The translations under genes were made by a program, and so were the position numbers. A DNA stretch of 64,000 nt from positions 1,199,501 through 1,263,500 of the forward strand of contig BSBM01000597.1 of assembly GCA_027924585.1 (NCBI GenBank). Direction: 5' to 3'. This document shows positions 45,560 through 57,757 of the stretch, piece by piece. The notes under the pieces are model-generated. The model was not told where the DNA came from. It was given only the letters and a program-made list of their open reading frames with translations, and ran no database searches. Position 1 is the first letter of the stretch. The number at the start of each line of letters is the position of its first letter. The DNA comes from Larix kaempferi. Lineage: Eukaryota > Streptophyta > Pinopsida > Pinales > Pinaceae.

Positions 45560-46800
45560 ATGGAGAACTCAGCTGAACATGTAGAAGACAAATTTCAACC
45601 AAACATCCATAGCTCAGGACAGCACTATGCAGAAGAAGGCCATGGTGAATTGAATGACAATTCGTCAGAATTGTTACGTGCGTTTCAGAAATTAAAGGCA
45701 GAAATTAGATCTGTGAAACAAGACAATGAAAGAATTCTGAAGGCATAAGAAGAGTTAAACCAAGTGTTGTTTGAACAGTGCCCAATTGATGAGCAGGAGA
45801 GAGATAATGAAGATATCTCCAAGGTTGAGGATCTGCCTCATGGTAGCAAAAGTAAGAAAATGAAAACCGATGATGTGAACAGCAGTTCAACATCATCAGG
45901 AGATGCTATTGAAGTACGTAAAAAGAAATGTAATTATTCAAGTGATAGTGGTAAAGGAGATTACAAACCCAGAAAGAAAATCCATAAAGAGTATGAACAG
46001 ATTTCTGGGGAGTTCAAAAAGATTAGACCTCCAACTTTCAATGGAGAAACTGAGAAGGGCGAGACAGCTGAAGCATGGTTGTCCAGCATGAAGAAATATT
46101 TTCAGATTTATAACTATTCAGAATCCTTGAAAGCAAAAATGGCTATATATAACTTGACCGGAAAAGCGAATATTTGGTGGAAGGACATCAAAAGAGTAAA
46201 GGGTATCAAGGATAAGGATGTAAATTGGAGTACTTTTAAACGATACTTCAAGAAGAAATTTTTATCTGAACAGTACTATGAAGAAAAATCCAAAGAATTC
46301 TACGATTTAAAGCTAGGAAGTATGAACATGAAGGAAATGAACAGTGAATTTCTGAACTTGTTGAGATATGTGCCATATCTCGTGGAAGAAAAATCGAAGA
46401 TTCAAAGATACTTGAGTTGTCTACCTTTCAATATTAAGGACAAAATGGAGTATGACAGTCCAAAAACCTTGGAAGAGGCTATGAGAAAGGCATTTTTCTT
46501 TTATGACACTAATCGGAAAAGAGAAGGAATGTTGAACAGGAAAATTCATAAGCCTAGCAATTTTGAGCTGAAAAAAGAAAAATTTCAGGTTCTGTGGGAA
46601 TTTCGGTTTCCAAAAGAAAAAATTTCAGAATCAGAATTTTCAAGGAAATAATTTCAGAAACAGTCAACAGCAGAATTCTACAGCACCCAGGAATGCTCCC
46701 AATAATACCAAGACCAATGAACAAAAGGAACCTATCAAATGTTTCGAGTGTCAAGGTCCTCACTATGCATCAGAATGTCCCAAGAGGAAGCGGACAGCTA
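45560..46800 (+). pseudogene. Chromovirus gag
   Basis: It starts MENSAEHVEDKF shortly after the PBS. A TAA at 45746 interrupts, and the frame resumes at once. The core at about 46030-46500 reads IRPPTFNGETEKGETAEAWL, KMAIYNLTGKANIWWKDIK, WSTFKRYFKKKFLS and DLKLGSMNMKEMNSEF, the Retrotrans_gag pattern (F.G......A..WL, L...A..WW, F...F...+). A frameshift near 46600 moves to frame 3, where the knuckle CFECQGPHYASECPKR (C-x2-C-x3-H-x4-C, the GPH variant) lies at about 46740. Gag would form the particle. This copy is broken. Confidence 0.88.
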
Positions 46801-46841
46801 ACAACATTCACTCTATTCAGACTGAACCTACTATTGGAGAC

Positions 46842-47111
46842 GTGGCGAGGGAGATGCCCAGAATCAATGCAGCACTCAACAACAGGCAAGCAAATCATCA
46901 AATCTCTATGGTCGAGATTGAAGGTATACTAAAAAATCATCCTGTTACTGTTTTAATTGACCCAGGTGCTAGCTTAAGTTATATATCACCAGATATTGTG
47001 GAAAGTCTTAACTTAAAATCAGAAAAGTTCAGTAAATCTTGGTTAGTTAGACTGGCAACTGGAACAAAGAGGAAAGTGTCAAATTTATTGACAGTTGTGA
47101 TTTATCCATGA
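46842..47111 (+). pseudogene. Chromovirus aspartic protease
   Basis: VTVLIDPGASLSYISPDIVESL is the retropepsin site. The usual DSGAS reads DPGAS, a variant found in some plant chromoviruses. It is in the frame of the zinc knuckle. A frameshift at about 47105 joins it to RT, where [13 protein letters not shown], the typical end of the protease region, is read. Confidence 0.85.
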
Positions 47112-48166
47112 ATCAGTTAAAGAAACAAATCAAGTTGAATATTTTTCCTTTAGGATCCTATGATATTATAATCAGAATGGATTGGTTAGAAGCCCATCAT
47201 GTCATTCTGAACTGTTATGAAAAAAAATTTACGTGTTTAAATGATGAGGGAAAAACTGTAGAAATAAAAGGTATTCCAAGAAAGTTAACCCTTAGACAGA
47301 TTTCAGCCATGCAAGTTAAAAGGGCAATTAGGAAAGGATGTCAATTGTTTGCAGTAAATGTAGTAAATGATGAGTTTATTTGTAAAAAGGACAAACTGAA
47401 ATTAGAAGACATACCTGTCCTAAAAGATTTCAAGGATGTTTTTCCTAAGGAGATTCCAGGATTACCTCCTAAAAGAGATTTAGATTTTACCATCGAGTTA
47501 ATACCAGTAGCAGTACCAAACTCTAAAGCTCCATATAGGATGAATATACTGGAATTAAACAAATTGAAATCACAGTTGAAAGAACTAATTGATAAGAATT
47601 ATATAAGACCCAGCGTGTCTCCTTGGGGAGCACCTGTTATATTTGTTAAGAAAAGAGATGGAACCCTAAGATTGTGCATAGATTATCACCAGCTTAATAA
47701 GATGACAATCAAGAATCGATATTCGTTTCCCCGCATAGACGCTCTATTTGATCAGCTGCGTGGAGCAATGATATTTTCAAAGATTGATCTAAGGTTAGGA
47801 TATCATCAAGTGCGGGTTAAGGATGAAGATATTTTCAAGACAGCTTTCAGAAATCGATATGGACATTACGAGTTCGTAGTCATGCCATTTGGCTTGACTA
47901 ATGCCCCAGCTGTATTTATGTGTTTAATGAACAATATTCTGCACAAATACTTAGATAAGTTTGATGTTGTGTTTATAGATGACATTTTAGTGTATTCTAA
48001 AATCAAAGAAGAGCATGATGAACATCTACGGATTATTTTACAAGTTCTGAGAGATCATCAACTATACACTAAGTTTAGTAAGTGTGACTTCCACAAGGAC
48101 AAAATTCAGTATTTAGGACACATAATTTCTAAAGAAGGAATCTCGGTTGACCCTGACAAGACTTAG
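47108..48166 (+). pseudogene. Chromovirus reverse transcriptase (truncated after motif E)
   Basis: An open frame of 352 codons contains the protease tail, then [66 protein letters not shown] (motif A), [15 protein letters not shown] (motif B), [12 protein letters not shown] (motif C) and [15 protein letters not shown]. All catalytic Asp residues are present. The frame ends at PDKT followed by TAG. RT normally continues with KI.AI..WP and the thumb, so truncation is abrupt. The DNA jumps directly to unrelated sequence at 48167. Confidence 0.93.
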
Positions 48167-48300
48167 AATTGCATGCAAACCCTAATTTTGCATGCATGAC
48201 TGAAAATGAAAATGACTAGAAAGCTAGTAGGACTAGGATGGAGTATAGGAATATCCTAACAAATTAAAGGAAAAGACAGCAAATAACAGTTTTGAAAATT
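48167..48300 (+). other. Deletion junction with filler sequence in place of RNase H
   Basis: About 130 bp join the RT core to the region before integrase. Expected RT thumb and RNase H sequence (roughly 0.6-0.8 kb in related elements) is absent. The first part, TTGCATGCAAACCCTAATTT then TGCATGCAT, closely resembles the reverse complement of the 5' part of the copia LTRs at 9430-9530. What follows is unassigned until ENSKANNSFE-like pre-integrase sequence. Confidence 0.75.
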
Positions 48301-48302
48301 CT

Positions 48303-49450
48303 ATGGTAGATTTCATAATGATGGAAAATGGATTATTGCTATACAAAAACAGATTGTATGTACCCAACATACCAGAGGTAAAAATTCTAATTTTAAATGA
48401 GATACACAAAAGCCATTACTCTGGCCATCCAGGTTATCAGAAGACCATTACTATGCTAAGGAAAGAATACTATTGCCCCAAAATGAAAGATGAAGTAGCA
48501 GAGTACATAGCCAAATGTTTGGATTGTCAAAAAGTGAAAGTTGAACACCAACATTCCGCCAAATTGTTGCAACCATTACCTATACCGAGTTGGAAATGGG
48601 AAGTGATAAGCATAGACTTTATTACTGGACTACCCAAAAATCAGAAACAAAATTACTCTATCATGGTGGTAGTAGACAAACTGAGCAAAGTAGCACACTT
48701 ATACCTGTGAAGACTACTCATAAGGCTCCAAACATTGCAGAAATCTTCATGAAATAGATTTTTTGACTACATGGTATACCGAAAGTTATAATTTCATATA
48801 GTGACTCTAAATTTATTGGAAACTTTTGGAGATCTTTGTTTAAAGGGTTGAATACAACCTTAAATTTCAACACAACATTTCATCCACAAACGGATGGACA
48901 GACAGAAAGGGTGAATCAAGTTTTAGAAGACTTACTGAGAATGTATGTTAAGGATCAGCCTGGTAAGTGGGAATACTACTTGCATTTAGAAGAATTTGCA
49001 TATAATAACCATTATCATGCATCATCCAGACTTAGCCCATTTGAAATTCTTTATGGTAGGAAATGTGATACACTTGTTTCTTGGAATGACCCAGTAAATA
49101 GAGTTTTTTTAGGACCTGAATTGTTGCAGGAGTTAGAACTAATTTTGAAACAGGTACAAGGAAATTTAAAAGCTGCCCAAGATAGACAAAAGAGTCAAGC
49201 AGATTTAAAAAGGACTCATAAAGAGTTCCAGGTTGGTGAACATGTGTTCTTCAAGGTAAGACCGAAAAAAAGTTCATTGAAATTGGGAAGCTGTGCCAAG
49301 TTGGCACCCAGGTATTGTGGTCCTTTCGAAATATTGTCCAGGGTTGGACCAGTGGCATACCAACTGGCTTTGCCACCAAATTTAAAAATACATAATGTTT
49401 TTCATATATCATTTTTAAAGAAGTATGTACACAAGCTACTCATGTTGTAA
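48303..49450 (+). pseudogene. Chromovirus integrase
   Basis: HHCC zinc region: HKSHYSGHPGYQKT and AKCLDCQKVK. Core: ISIDFITGLP (first Asp), a frame break near 48708, SYSDSKFIGNFW (second Asp), and HPQTDGQTERVNQ (Glu). The C-terminal part has HASSRLSPFEILYGRKC, FQVGEHVFFKVRP and the GPY/F module (LAPRYCGPFEILSRVGPVAY, then IHNVFHISFLKKYV). Part is intact over 204 codons (48836-49450). A TGA and a TAG near 48706-48760 separate the halves. Confidence 0.92.
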
Positions 49451-49491
49451 ACTGGAATGATGTATAGGTGGGACAAGACGGCGATTTTCAG

Positions 49492-49665
49492 GTGGAACCG
49501 GACTGTATACTCTAAAGGAGGGAAACTCTGCTCCAAAATCGCACCATTGGGAAAGTGAAGGTGCATTGGAAGCACGTTAGCCCGGAAGAGGCAACCTAGG
49601 AGTTAGAGAGTAGTATGCAGGAATCATACCCAACTCTGTTTCAGGAACACTCAGAGAGTGATTGA
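49492..49665 (+). pseudogene. Chromodomain at the integrase C-terminus
   Basis: In the frame beginning 49492 the sequence reads VEPDCIL, stop, RRETLLQNRTIGKVKVHWKH, VSPEEAT, stop (in place of the conserved Trp of EATWE), ELESSMQESYPTLF. This matches the group II chromodomain of plant chromoviruses (EP..IL.R....L+N+.I..VKV.W......EATWE.E..M). Chromodomains guide integration by contacting chromatin. Two stops make this copy non-functional. The preceding 40 bp (49451-49491) are the linker, in another frame. Confidence 0.85.
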
Positions 49666-49690
49666 CCAACATCGAGGATGATGTTGATAT

Positions 49691-49701
49691 TTAAGAGGGG
49701 G
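49691..49701 (+). other. Chromovirus polypurine tract
   Basis: TTAAGAGGGGG lies 4 nt before the 3' LTR, the correct place to prime plus-strand DNA synthesis. Confidence 0.85.
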
Positions 49702-49705
49702 TGTA

Positions 49706-52700
49706 TGTCACCTACCCAAATTCTGAAATGATTATTTTATTCGAAAAATACTTTATGTTAAATTTTAATGACTTTTTTGTAATTATGACCAAGTTTGGTC
49801 AAGGATGAATGTAATTACTGAATTATTATTATTTAATAAATAAAAGTAGGAGACAAACACCCAAGGAAACTGTTAAATGAGTGTTCACTGACCCACTAGG
49901 AGGAATGGAAGCTGTTAGAAGGCATGGGATAGATGGTAGCAATTACACTTCACCACTAGTTGTTGGTTATGGGACAACTACCCCTACAATTGTGGCATTA
50001 TCCCCCAGGTGGAGGGAGTGAGCAGGCATCTCATTTAATGACGAGTTAACAACTGAAATGCCTAGGTATCCTACATAAGGCAAATTCGAATTGAGCAGGC
50101 AGCTCTTACACAATATTTCTGCAGAAATATTCCTCATGTACATCAGATGATCACTGAGAGATTCGAATAGGGAGGCTATGTGAGAGTGCAACTGTAAGTC
50201 TGCAAATTATTCTGAGAAGGAGAACCGGAGGTGTTGGTGCAGGTCCCTTTTGACTGCTAATTCTTTAAGACTGGATAACTATTGATACTGCAAATGGAGA
50301 GCCTAAGCTTATAAGTTTCTTCCTCCTGGTGGTTCAGTGAACAGGCTCGGGGGTCCTAAGGCAAGTACTTGGCTGTCTTCAGGAATTGGTTGGGTGGAAT
50401 AGGCTCCTTGGGCTATTTGTTTCCCTACAGATTAACCAGGTTTTGTTGTTTCCTATTTTGTTTACAGTTTAATAATTTTGTTTAGTGAAATCATCAAACT
50501 CTGTTTTGTAAATGTAATTATTTATGATATTTGTTTAAGTCTGAATGATAAAGCTTTGTTAAAAATCTGATTAGATAATCATCTCTATATTTTTCTACAT
50601 GTTGTTATTTGCATCGTACTCTAGTATAGAGAAGCAATTAAATGATAGATGAGAGATAGGCAGACTGCCATTGATTAGACAAATAATTACAATAAGTGCT
50701 ATGATTACAATTCTGTCCTATATCTAAACATAGTAAAAATTTACTGTATAGTATCGACAGTGTTATAGAATTCTTTTGTTATTTCATAAAACATAAATAT
50801 AGTCTAACTTCTGCACAGTCATATATTTTTCTCTTATCTCTAATCATTTAAAATAGCAAGCAAATACGATCAAATTAAACATTTTATGATTTTCAAGTAA
50901 TAGCATTTTCAAGATTTAACAGCTGCAAAAACTAGTCACTGTATAGATTTCTTGGCATTATACATACTTTACTTCTTCACAGATTTATAGTTTTCATTTC
51001 AACTTTTATCTCAGATAGAAATATTATACATTTCCATACTATACATTTAATGATTTTCCAGCATTTCAAATTTCACGAAATATAGTAGTTGCAAATTTAT
51101 TTCCATACAATTTTTGTTATGAGCAAACACTCTTCCCTTTTCTCATATTTTTCATAGATTGTTTTCAATACAACTGTATTTTCAATAATTAGTTTTGTAT
51201 CAATATAATACAAATATTCATATCTTATTTTACATTGCTTATATTTTTGTTTCCAATTTTGAATATCTCAAAATAGTATCAAACCCTATTTTATTTTCAA
51301 AACCTAGAATTAAATACATAGTCCTTCATTGTTCTGCTCAAGCCTTTCATGGCGAATCTTAAACATTTCTTTCTCAAAACCTAGATAGATCCCTTATACA
51401 ATGAGATTCGTTTCTAAGTTCATCTCAAAACCCTACTTATCGACTCTCAACTTTTATTTCAAAAACTTTTCAACTATAGTAACTGTTTCTATAGAATTCA
51501 CATTGTCGAAACACAAACTTCAATTTCAGAATGAAGTCGTGGCTAGGGTTCTAATAACCCTGTCAAAGACACATTTTCAACATAGAAGGAAACATTACCA
51601 AAATAGAACACATCTCTACTAGTTACAAGCTTGAATCACAAACTCCCAATCTTCAAACTTAGGTTACAAATGCATAAGTATCAAACTATTGTATTATAGT
51701 AAATAACAGTTTCGAATACACAAATCAGCACAGCGTTTGCAATAACCAAAACCATGTTTTATTTCCAAGTCATATGACTTTTAAATCAAAAGGAAGTTTG
51801 CTCGTTGTATCATGGCGAAGTGCCATTACACAAAATAAATAGTTTACAACGCAGGCTTGAAGCCTCGGCAACACGAAAACTTAATCTAAAACATTATCAC
51901 TGCCTACAGCTTAACCTAACTCAGAAGCAAGTAAAACAAGAACACGACTCCATTAAAGACTACTCAATAGCATAGTGAAAACATGACAAAGACTCTTTTA
52001 TTTATCCATTTTAAGTCTCCCAAAAACACATTGGGTCCTTTCCCTCAAAAAACCAAAAGTGTTTAGACCAACTCGAAGTCGATTACAGTGCTATAGAAAA
52101 ACCTACTGATCCAAGCATTAATTGAACGGAGGATAAACCTCTCACATTTCAACATCAAGCAAGTCAAACTAAAAAATTCGCAGTCGGCCATCACTGAAAT
52201 GTTTCCAACTCTCGGTTTACAGCAAAACACCAACCTAGGCACCTACGAGGTTTCTTGTGAACCACCGGAGCTTACCAGGAAAACCGTAGTATTTCCAGTT
52301 TCTTTTTCTTCAACCATCAACCTCTTTTTGAACGGGTACCTGCCAAACATGGATTGCAAGGTCAAAACAAGAATTTGCAACAATCGAATCAATTATTATA
52401 ACATTTGTACAGTTTTCGATTATTACCTTTGATTTTGGCATGTTGAAGAATCGATCCATTACACTATCAAAACGATGAAGCAATTTGGTATTCTACAACA
52501 ACCCTAAAGTTATCGCAGCAGATCATTATCAACCATAGGAGATTCGAACCCTATCTGAAACACTTCTGCTTCACTAGAAAAAGGAAACCCTATCACTATT
52601 TGGATATCGTAGATCAAATGCAGAAGGTTCAATGCCTATGACTATTTAGAACACTACCTCTCACAGGTTATAGGATCGAAACCCCTAAGAATTACTCTCA

Positions 52701-54355
52701 CTAAACCCTACCTTTTGGGCAACCTGTCGGCCATACCCTAGCGTAACAATGAAGACCGGAGAGTTTGCAAAACGTTACATACAATGAGGTTTAGGGTTGT
52801 AAAATGAACGATCGAGATTTGATGAGATCAGCGAGCATGGAGGTGCCAACAATGCTACATTGAAATCCGAGCAGTGTTTCATTGATATCCCATTAATTAC
52901 ATCAACCACAACAGTGCTAGCAATGCCTGCCAAGAGGACATTACCAGGAACGGCTCGGAGGAGAAGCGTCATGGCAACCATACTAGCTAGGATTCCTAGT
53001 TGCATCATCAACCAATGTTCATGTGGATGGATTATGTGGATTGATAGCCATGCATTCCACTAGGGAGTTGGGTTAGAACATTTAATACCGATCGAGACAC
53101 TGACAACATGTCAACAATACATTTATTATCCATCAACTCATAAATCCTTTACGATTTTATTTGAATACATTAACATACGCTGTCAATACTTAGGACAAGA
53201 GATAGGTCATATAGTATAGTTCCATTGTTGCTATAGTCTCATTTTATTGTAAGGATGGAGACACCACATAATCGATTTCAAGTTATTGCTTAAGTATAAA
53301 AATAAATAGAATGACATCATATTCCATGGTTTGCATATTATAATCATATTATTGCATATTTTAAACATATCATTGCAAATTGACAATCATATCATTGAAA
53401 TTTATGTACATAAGTTCATATAGTTCAAAGTTAGGCATCGTAATATTTGAACTACATGTCATTATATTATATGAATGCATAGTAACTATAGAATAGAACT
53501 AAACATAAAAGTATATGGTTAAACATGATGTCAAGGGCATTTTTTTTAAGTGATGACGTTATACATTATAATGCAGAGTTCATAACACTAGTCACTAGGC
53601 TATTCATATACATTATCATAATGTTGATAATCAAATAATGAATTCAGGAATTAGAATAATCCAAGTTCTGTGGATGCTTAGCTTAATGATAAATTCAAAG
53701 ATGTTCACGATAAGGATAAGAGTCTTACGATATTATTAAATAGCATTATAACAATCAACTGATGACGTGTTTTCATAGCACTGAAGAGTTTTGAAAGCCA
53801 GCTTCCAAACTAGATTTAGAACCAAGTATCCATACCTCCAATCACTAGTGTCGCAGGGAAGTACTTAGCATTTTACATTGACGATGAATTGAAAAACACA
53901 AATACTCTAAATACTATGTTGTCTTGTAGATCTCTTACCTGCGGTCTGCACATAGAAACATTTTCAAATGCCTTAGCTTTTGCAGCTAAGTAAGCTCCAG
54001 GGTACCTCATAAGACCCCTTTATTAAAAAAAAAACAAACTGTCAGCAATCCATCAAGAATATTAAAGCAGTACATACTGTATCAACATGTAATATTAACC
54101 AAGAACTTAAACAAATTTGTAAACTGTACTTGTTTGCGTAAGCGTACAAAGATCTTCCGTTAAAGAGGATTAACATCCGTTTATACCTGAAGTAGAAATT
54201 ACAACTATATTATATGAGGATGATGACGTGTCATCATCATTAATTTATCTTAGTTATGATTTCGATTTAGTTTATATGTTCCGCATTAAATAATTCTGAT
54301 AATTATTGCTATTATAAAAAATAAAATAAAAAATTGGTATTTTCGGGATGTTACA
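49706..54355 (+). repeat. Chromovirus 3' LTR, 4650 bp
   Basis: Near-identical in length and sequence to the 5' LTR (4651 bp). It starts TGTCACCTACCC, ends GATGTTACA and is followed by the target copy GATAT. Confidence 0.95.
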
Positions 54356-54437
54356 GATATATGGAGATTGGATAGTGAGATGGTTAGTGGTAGGTGGGAG
54401 AGAGAGAGAGAGAGATAAATATTATGGGTTAGTGGTT

Positions 54438-54472
<35 letters not shown>

Positions 54473-57400
54473 GGGGTTGAAAGAGAGAGAGATTGGGAGT
54501 TAGGGGTTTAGAGAGAGATAATGGGGGGAATGTCGATGGTTAGTGATGGGGGGTTTAAAGAGTGAGGGAAATTGGAAGTTACAGGTTTAGTGACCAGGAG
54601 AGGGTGAATGAGGGGGTTAAAGAGGAATATATGGAGAGAGATAGGTATGGGAAGGTGGTTAGTGGAAGGGGAGAGAGATAGATGACAAGAGAGAGAGAGA
54701 GAGAGTAGCTCAGATGTAAAAGAGTGAATTCTTGAGGGAAAATATGTAGAAGGTGGGTAATATCTAAGTTATGAAATTTTGGATGCCCCAAAGACAGGAA
54801 AAAAGAGAGAGATATGGAGGTAAATGGAGAGATAAAAGGATTAGAGAGAGAGGTGGAGAGTGGAAGATATAAAAGTCTTAGAGAGATAGAGGTGGAGAAT
54901 GGAAGGGAGTGAGACAGGGGGAGGGAGAGAGTGGGGGGTATAAAGAGAGATAGGGGTAATGTGATAGGGGAATATGGAGAATGATATAGAGGGATCAAGG
55001 GCATGACAGAGAGGGAGAGGAAGAGAGAAGGAGAGAGAGAGAGGCAAAGAGTGATATGGAGAGAGTGGAAGTGGTAGAGATAGGAAAAGAGGGATAGGGG
55101 TAGAGTTGGATAGGGGGAACAATGGGAGAGAGAATGTTTAGAGTTTATAGGTGGAAATGGGGGAAGATGGAGAGAGAGAGAGAGAGTAGAAAACATGAAT
55201 GAGCATGAAGTCTTGAAGAAAAATATCAAGAAGATGACCAATATATAGAGAGAGAGAGGGATGGGGAGGTGGTTAGTGGAAGGGGAGAGATACAAATGGC
55301 ATGAGAGAGAGAGAGAGAGTAGCAAATGTGAAAGAGTGTGAAGTCTTGAAGGAGAAGATGTAAAATTTGAATAATATATACTATCAATTTTTGGATTCCA
55401 CGAAGATAGGAGAGAGAGAGAGAGAGAGAGAGTAGCAAATGTGAAAGAGTGTCAAGTATTGAAGGAAAATATGTAAAATATGACTAATATATATTTGAAT
55501 TTTTGGATGCCCCAAGAGAGAGAGAGAGAGAGAGAGAGAGATTGAAGTCTTGAAGGAAAATATGAAGAAGTTGATCAATATCTACTATGAATTTTTGGAT
55601 GCCTTGAAGACAGGAAGAAAGAGAGAGAGAGAGAGATGAAGATTGGATGGGGAGGTGGTTAGTGGTAGGTGGGAGAGAGAGAGAGAGAGATAAATATTGT
55701 GCATTAGTGGTTTAGATAGAGAGAGAGTGAGATTGGGGGTTAGGGTTTATAGAGAGAGAGAGAGAGAGAGATTGGGGGTTAGGTATTTATAGAGAGATAT
55801 CATTGGGAGAGTGTTGATGGTTAGTGGTGGGGGGTTTAGAGAGTGAGGGAGATTGTAATTTAGGGGTTTAGAGACCACGAGAGGGTGAATGAGGGGGTGG
55901 AAGATGGATGGGGAGGTTTCTAGTGGAAGGGGAGAGAGACAAATGACTTGAGATAGAGAGTAGCTTAGATGTGAAAGAGTGAAGTATTGAGGGAAAATAT
56001 GTAGAAGCTAACCAATATCTCAGTTATGAAATTTTGGATTCCCCAAATACAGGAAGAAGGAAAGGAGAGAGAGAGGAGGAGAGAGAGAGGTGGACAATGA
56101 GAGGGAGAGAGTGAGGGAAAGAGGGTGGAGAGAGAGAGGGGGGTAGAAATAAGCAAATAGGATGGGATATATAGTGGAAGAGATTAAGTGGGAGAGAGAG
56201 AGTGAGAGAGAGAGGTGGGGGAGGGTAGAGGTAAAGGGAAATATAGAAATCTTAGAGAGAGAGGTGGAGAGAGAGAGCTAGAGATAGTGGGGGAGTAAAA
56301 AGAGAGGTAGGGGAAAGGTAATAAGGGAAGATGGAGAATGAGATAGAGGGATCAAGGGAACGATAAAGAGGGAGGGGAAGAGAGGATGAGAGAGAAAGGT
56401 GGAGAGTGATATGGAAAGAGTGGAAGTGGTAGAGATAGTTAGAGAGGGAGAGAGGTATATTTGGATAGGGGGTAGTGGAGGAGAGAAGGTTTATAGTTTA
56501 GATGTGGAAATGGGGGAAGATGGAGAGAGAGAGAGAGAGAGAGAGAGTAGAAAACATGAAAGAGTGTTAAGTATTGGAGGAAAAGATGCAGAAGAGAACC
56601 AATATCTAGAGAGAGAGGGATGGGGAGCTAGTTAGTGTAAGGGGAGATAGAAAAATGACGTGAGAGAGAGAGAGTAGAAAATGTGAAAGAGTTTGAATTC
56701 TTGAAGGAAACGATGTAAAAGATGACTAATATATACTATGAAGTTTTGGATGCCTCGAAGGTAGAGAGAGAGAGAGAGAGAGTAGCAAATGTGAAACAGT
56801 GTGAAGTATTGAACGAACATATGTAAAATGTGTCTAATATATACTATGAGGTTTTGGATGCCCCAAAGGAAGAGAGAGAGAGAGAGAGAGCAAAAAACGT
56901 TAAAGATTGCAAAGTCTTGAAGGAAAAGATGCAGAAGCTAACCAATATCTACTATGAAGTTTTGGATTCCCTAAAGAGAGGAGGAAGAGAGAGAGAGGGA
57001 TATTGGATGGGAAGGTGGTTAGTGGTAGGTGGGAGAGAGAGAGAGAGAGAGAGACAGATAAATATTTTGGGTTAGTGGTTTAGGGGGAGAGAGAGAGAGA
57101 GAGATTGCGGGTTACGGGTTTAGAGAGAGAGAGGGATATTGGGGGTTGAGAGAGAGATATTGGGATTTAGAGGTTTAGATAGAGATAGAGAGAGATGACA
57201 GGGGGAGTGTCGATGGTTAGTGGTGGGGTGTTTAGAGAGTGAGGGATATTGGAAGTTAGGGGTTTAGAGACCAAGAGAGGGTGAATGAGGTGGGGGAAGA
57301 GATATATATGGAGACATAGAGAGGAACAGGGAGGTTGTTAGTGGAAGGGGTGAGAGAGAAAGATGACGTGAGAGAGAAAGAGAGAGAGTATATTAGATGT

Positions 57401-57757
57401 TAAAGAGTGAAGTCTCGAGGGAAAAAGATGTATAATCTGACCAATATCTAAGTTATGAAATTTTGGATCCCCAAAGATAGGAAGAAAGAGAGAAATATCG
57501 AGGTAAAGGGAGATATATAAGGCTTAGAGAGAGAGGTAGATAGTGGAAGTGGTAGAAGGCTTAGAGAGAGAGGTGGAGAGAGAGGGAGAGAGAGTGGGGG
57601 GGTAGAAAAAGAGATAGGGGAAGGTGATAGGGGGGTATGAAAGAGTGTGAACTATTGAAGGAAAATATGCAGAAGATGACCAATATCTAGAGAGAGAGAT
57701 ATGGGGAGGTGGTTAGTAGAAGGGGAGAGAAACAAATGACGAGAGAGAGAGAGAGAG
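54356..57757 (+). repeat. Purine (GA) satellite, block 4, with a higher-order unit of about 1.3 kb
   Basis: This is the longest block (3.4 kb). A phrase GGAGGTGGTTAGTGGTAGG then TGGGAGAGAG starts units near 54370, 55640 and 57003, spacings of about 1.27 and 1.37 kb. Inside each unit the same order of phrases recurs: ATAAATATT..GGGTTAGTGG, TGTTGATGGTTAGTG, GACCA.GAGAGGGTGAATGAG, GATGACGTGAGAG, several non-GA modules ending TTTTGGATGCC, and GGATCAAGGG. Perfect (GA)n tracts of up to about 20 repeats separate them. No gene is present. Confidence 0.9.

Larger units (their letters stand above)
40791..54355 (+). mobile_element. Ty3/gypsy chromovirus (Tekay-like) with 4.65-kb LTRs
   Basis: Two direct repeats (40791-45441 and 49706-54355), beginning TGTCACCTACCC and ending GGGATGTTACA (the 5' copy has TTAGA), enclose a PBS, gag, protease, RT, integrase, chromodomain and polypurine tract. 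Target duplications GATAT at 40786-40790 and 54356-54360 are identical. The RNase H region between RT and integrase is missing. The LTRs differ by only a few percent by eye (3 of 60 in one sampled stretch), making this the youngest large element here. It is inserted in the GA satellite. Confidence 0.95.
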
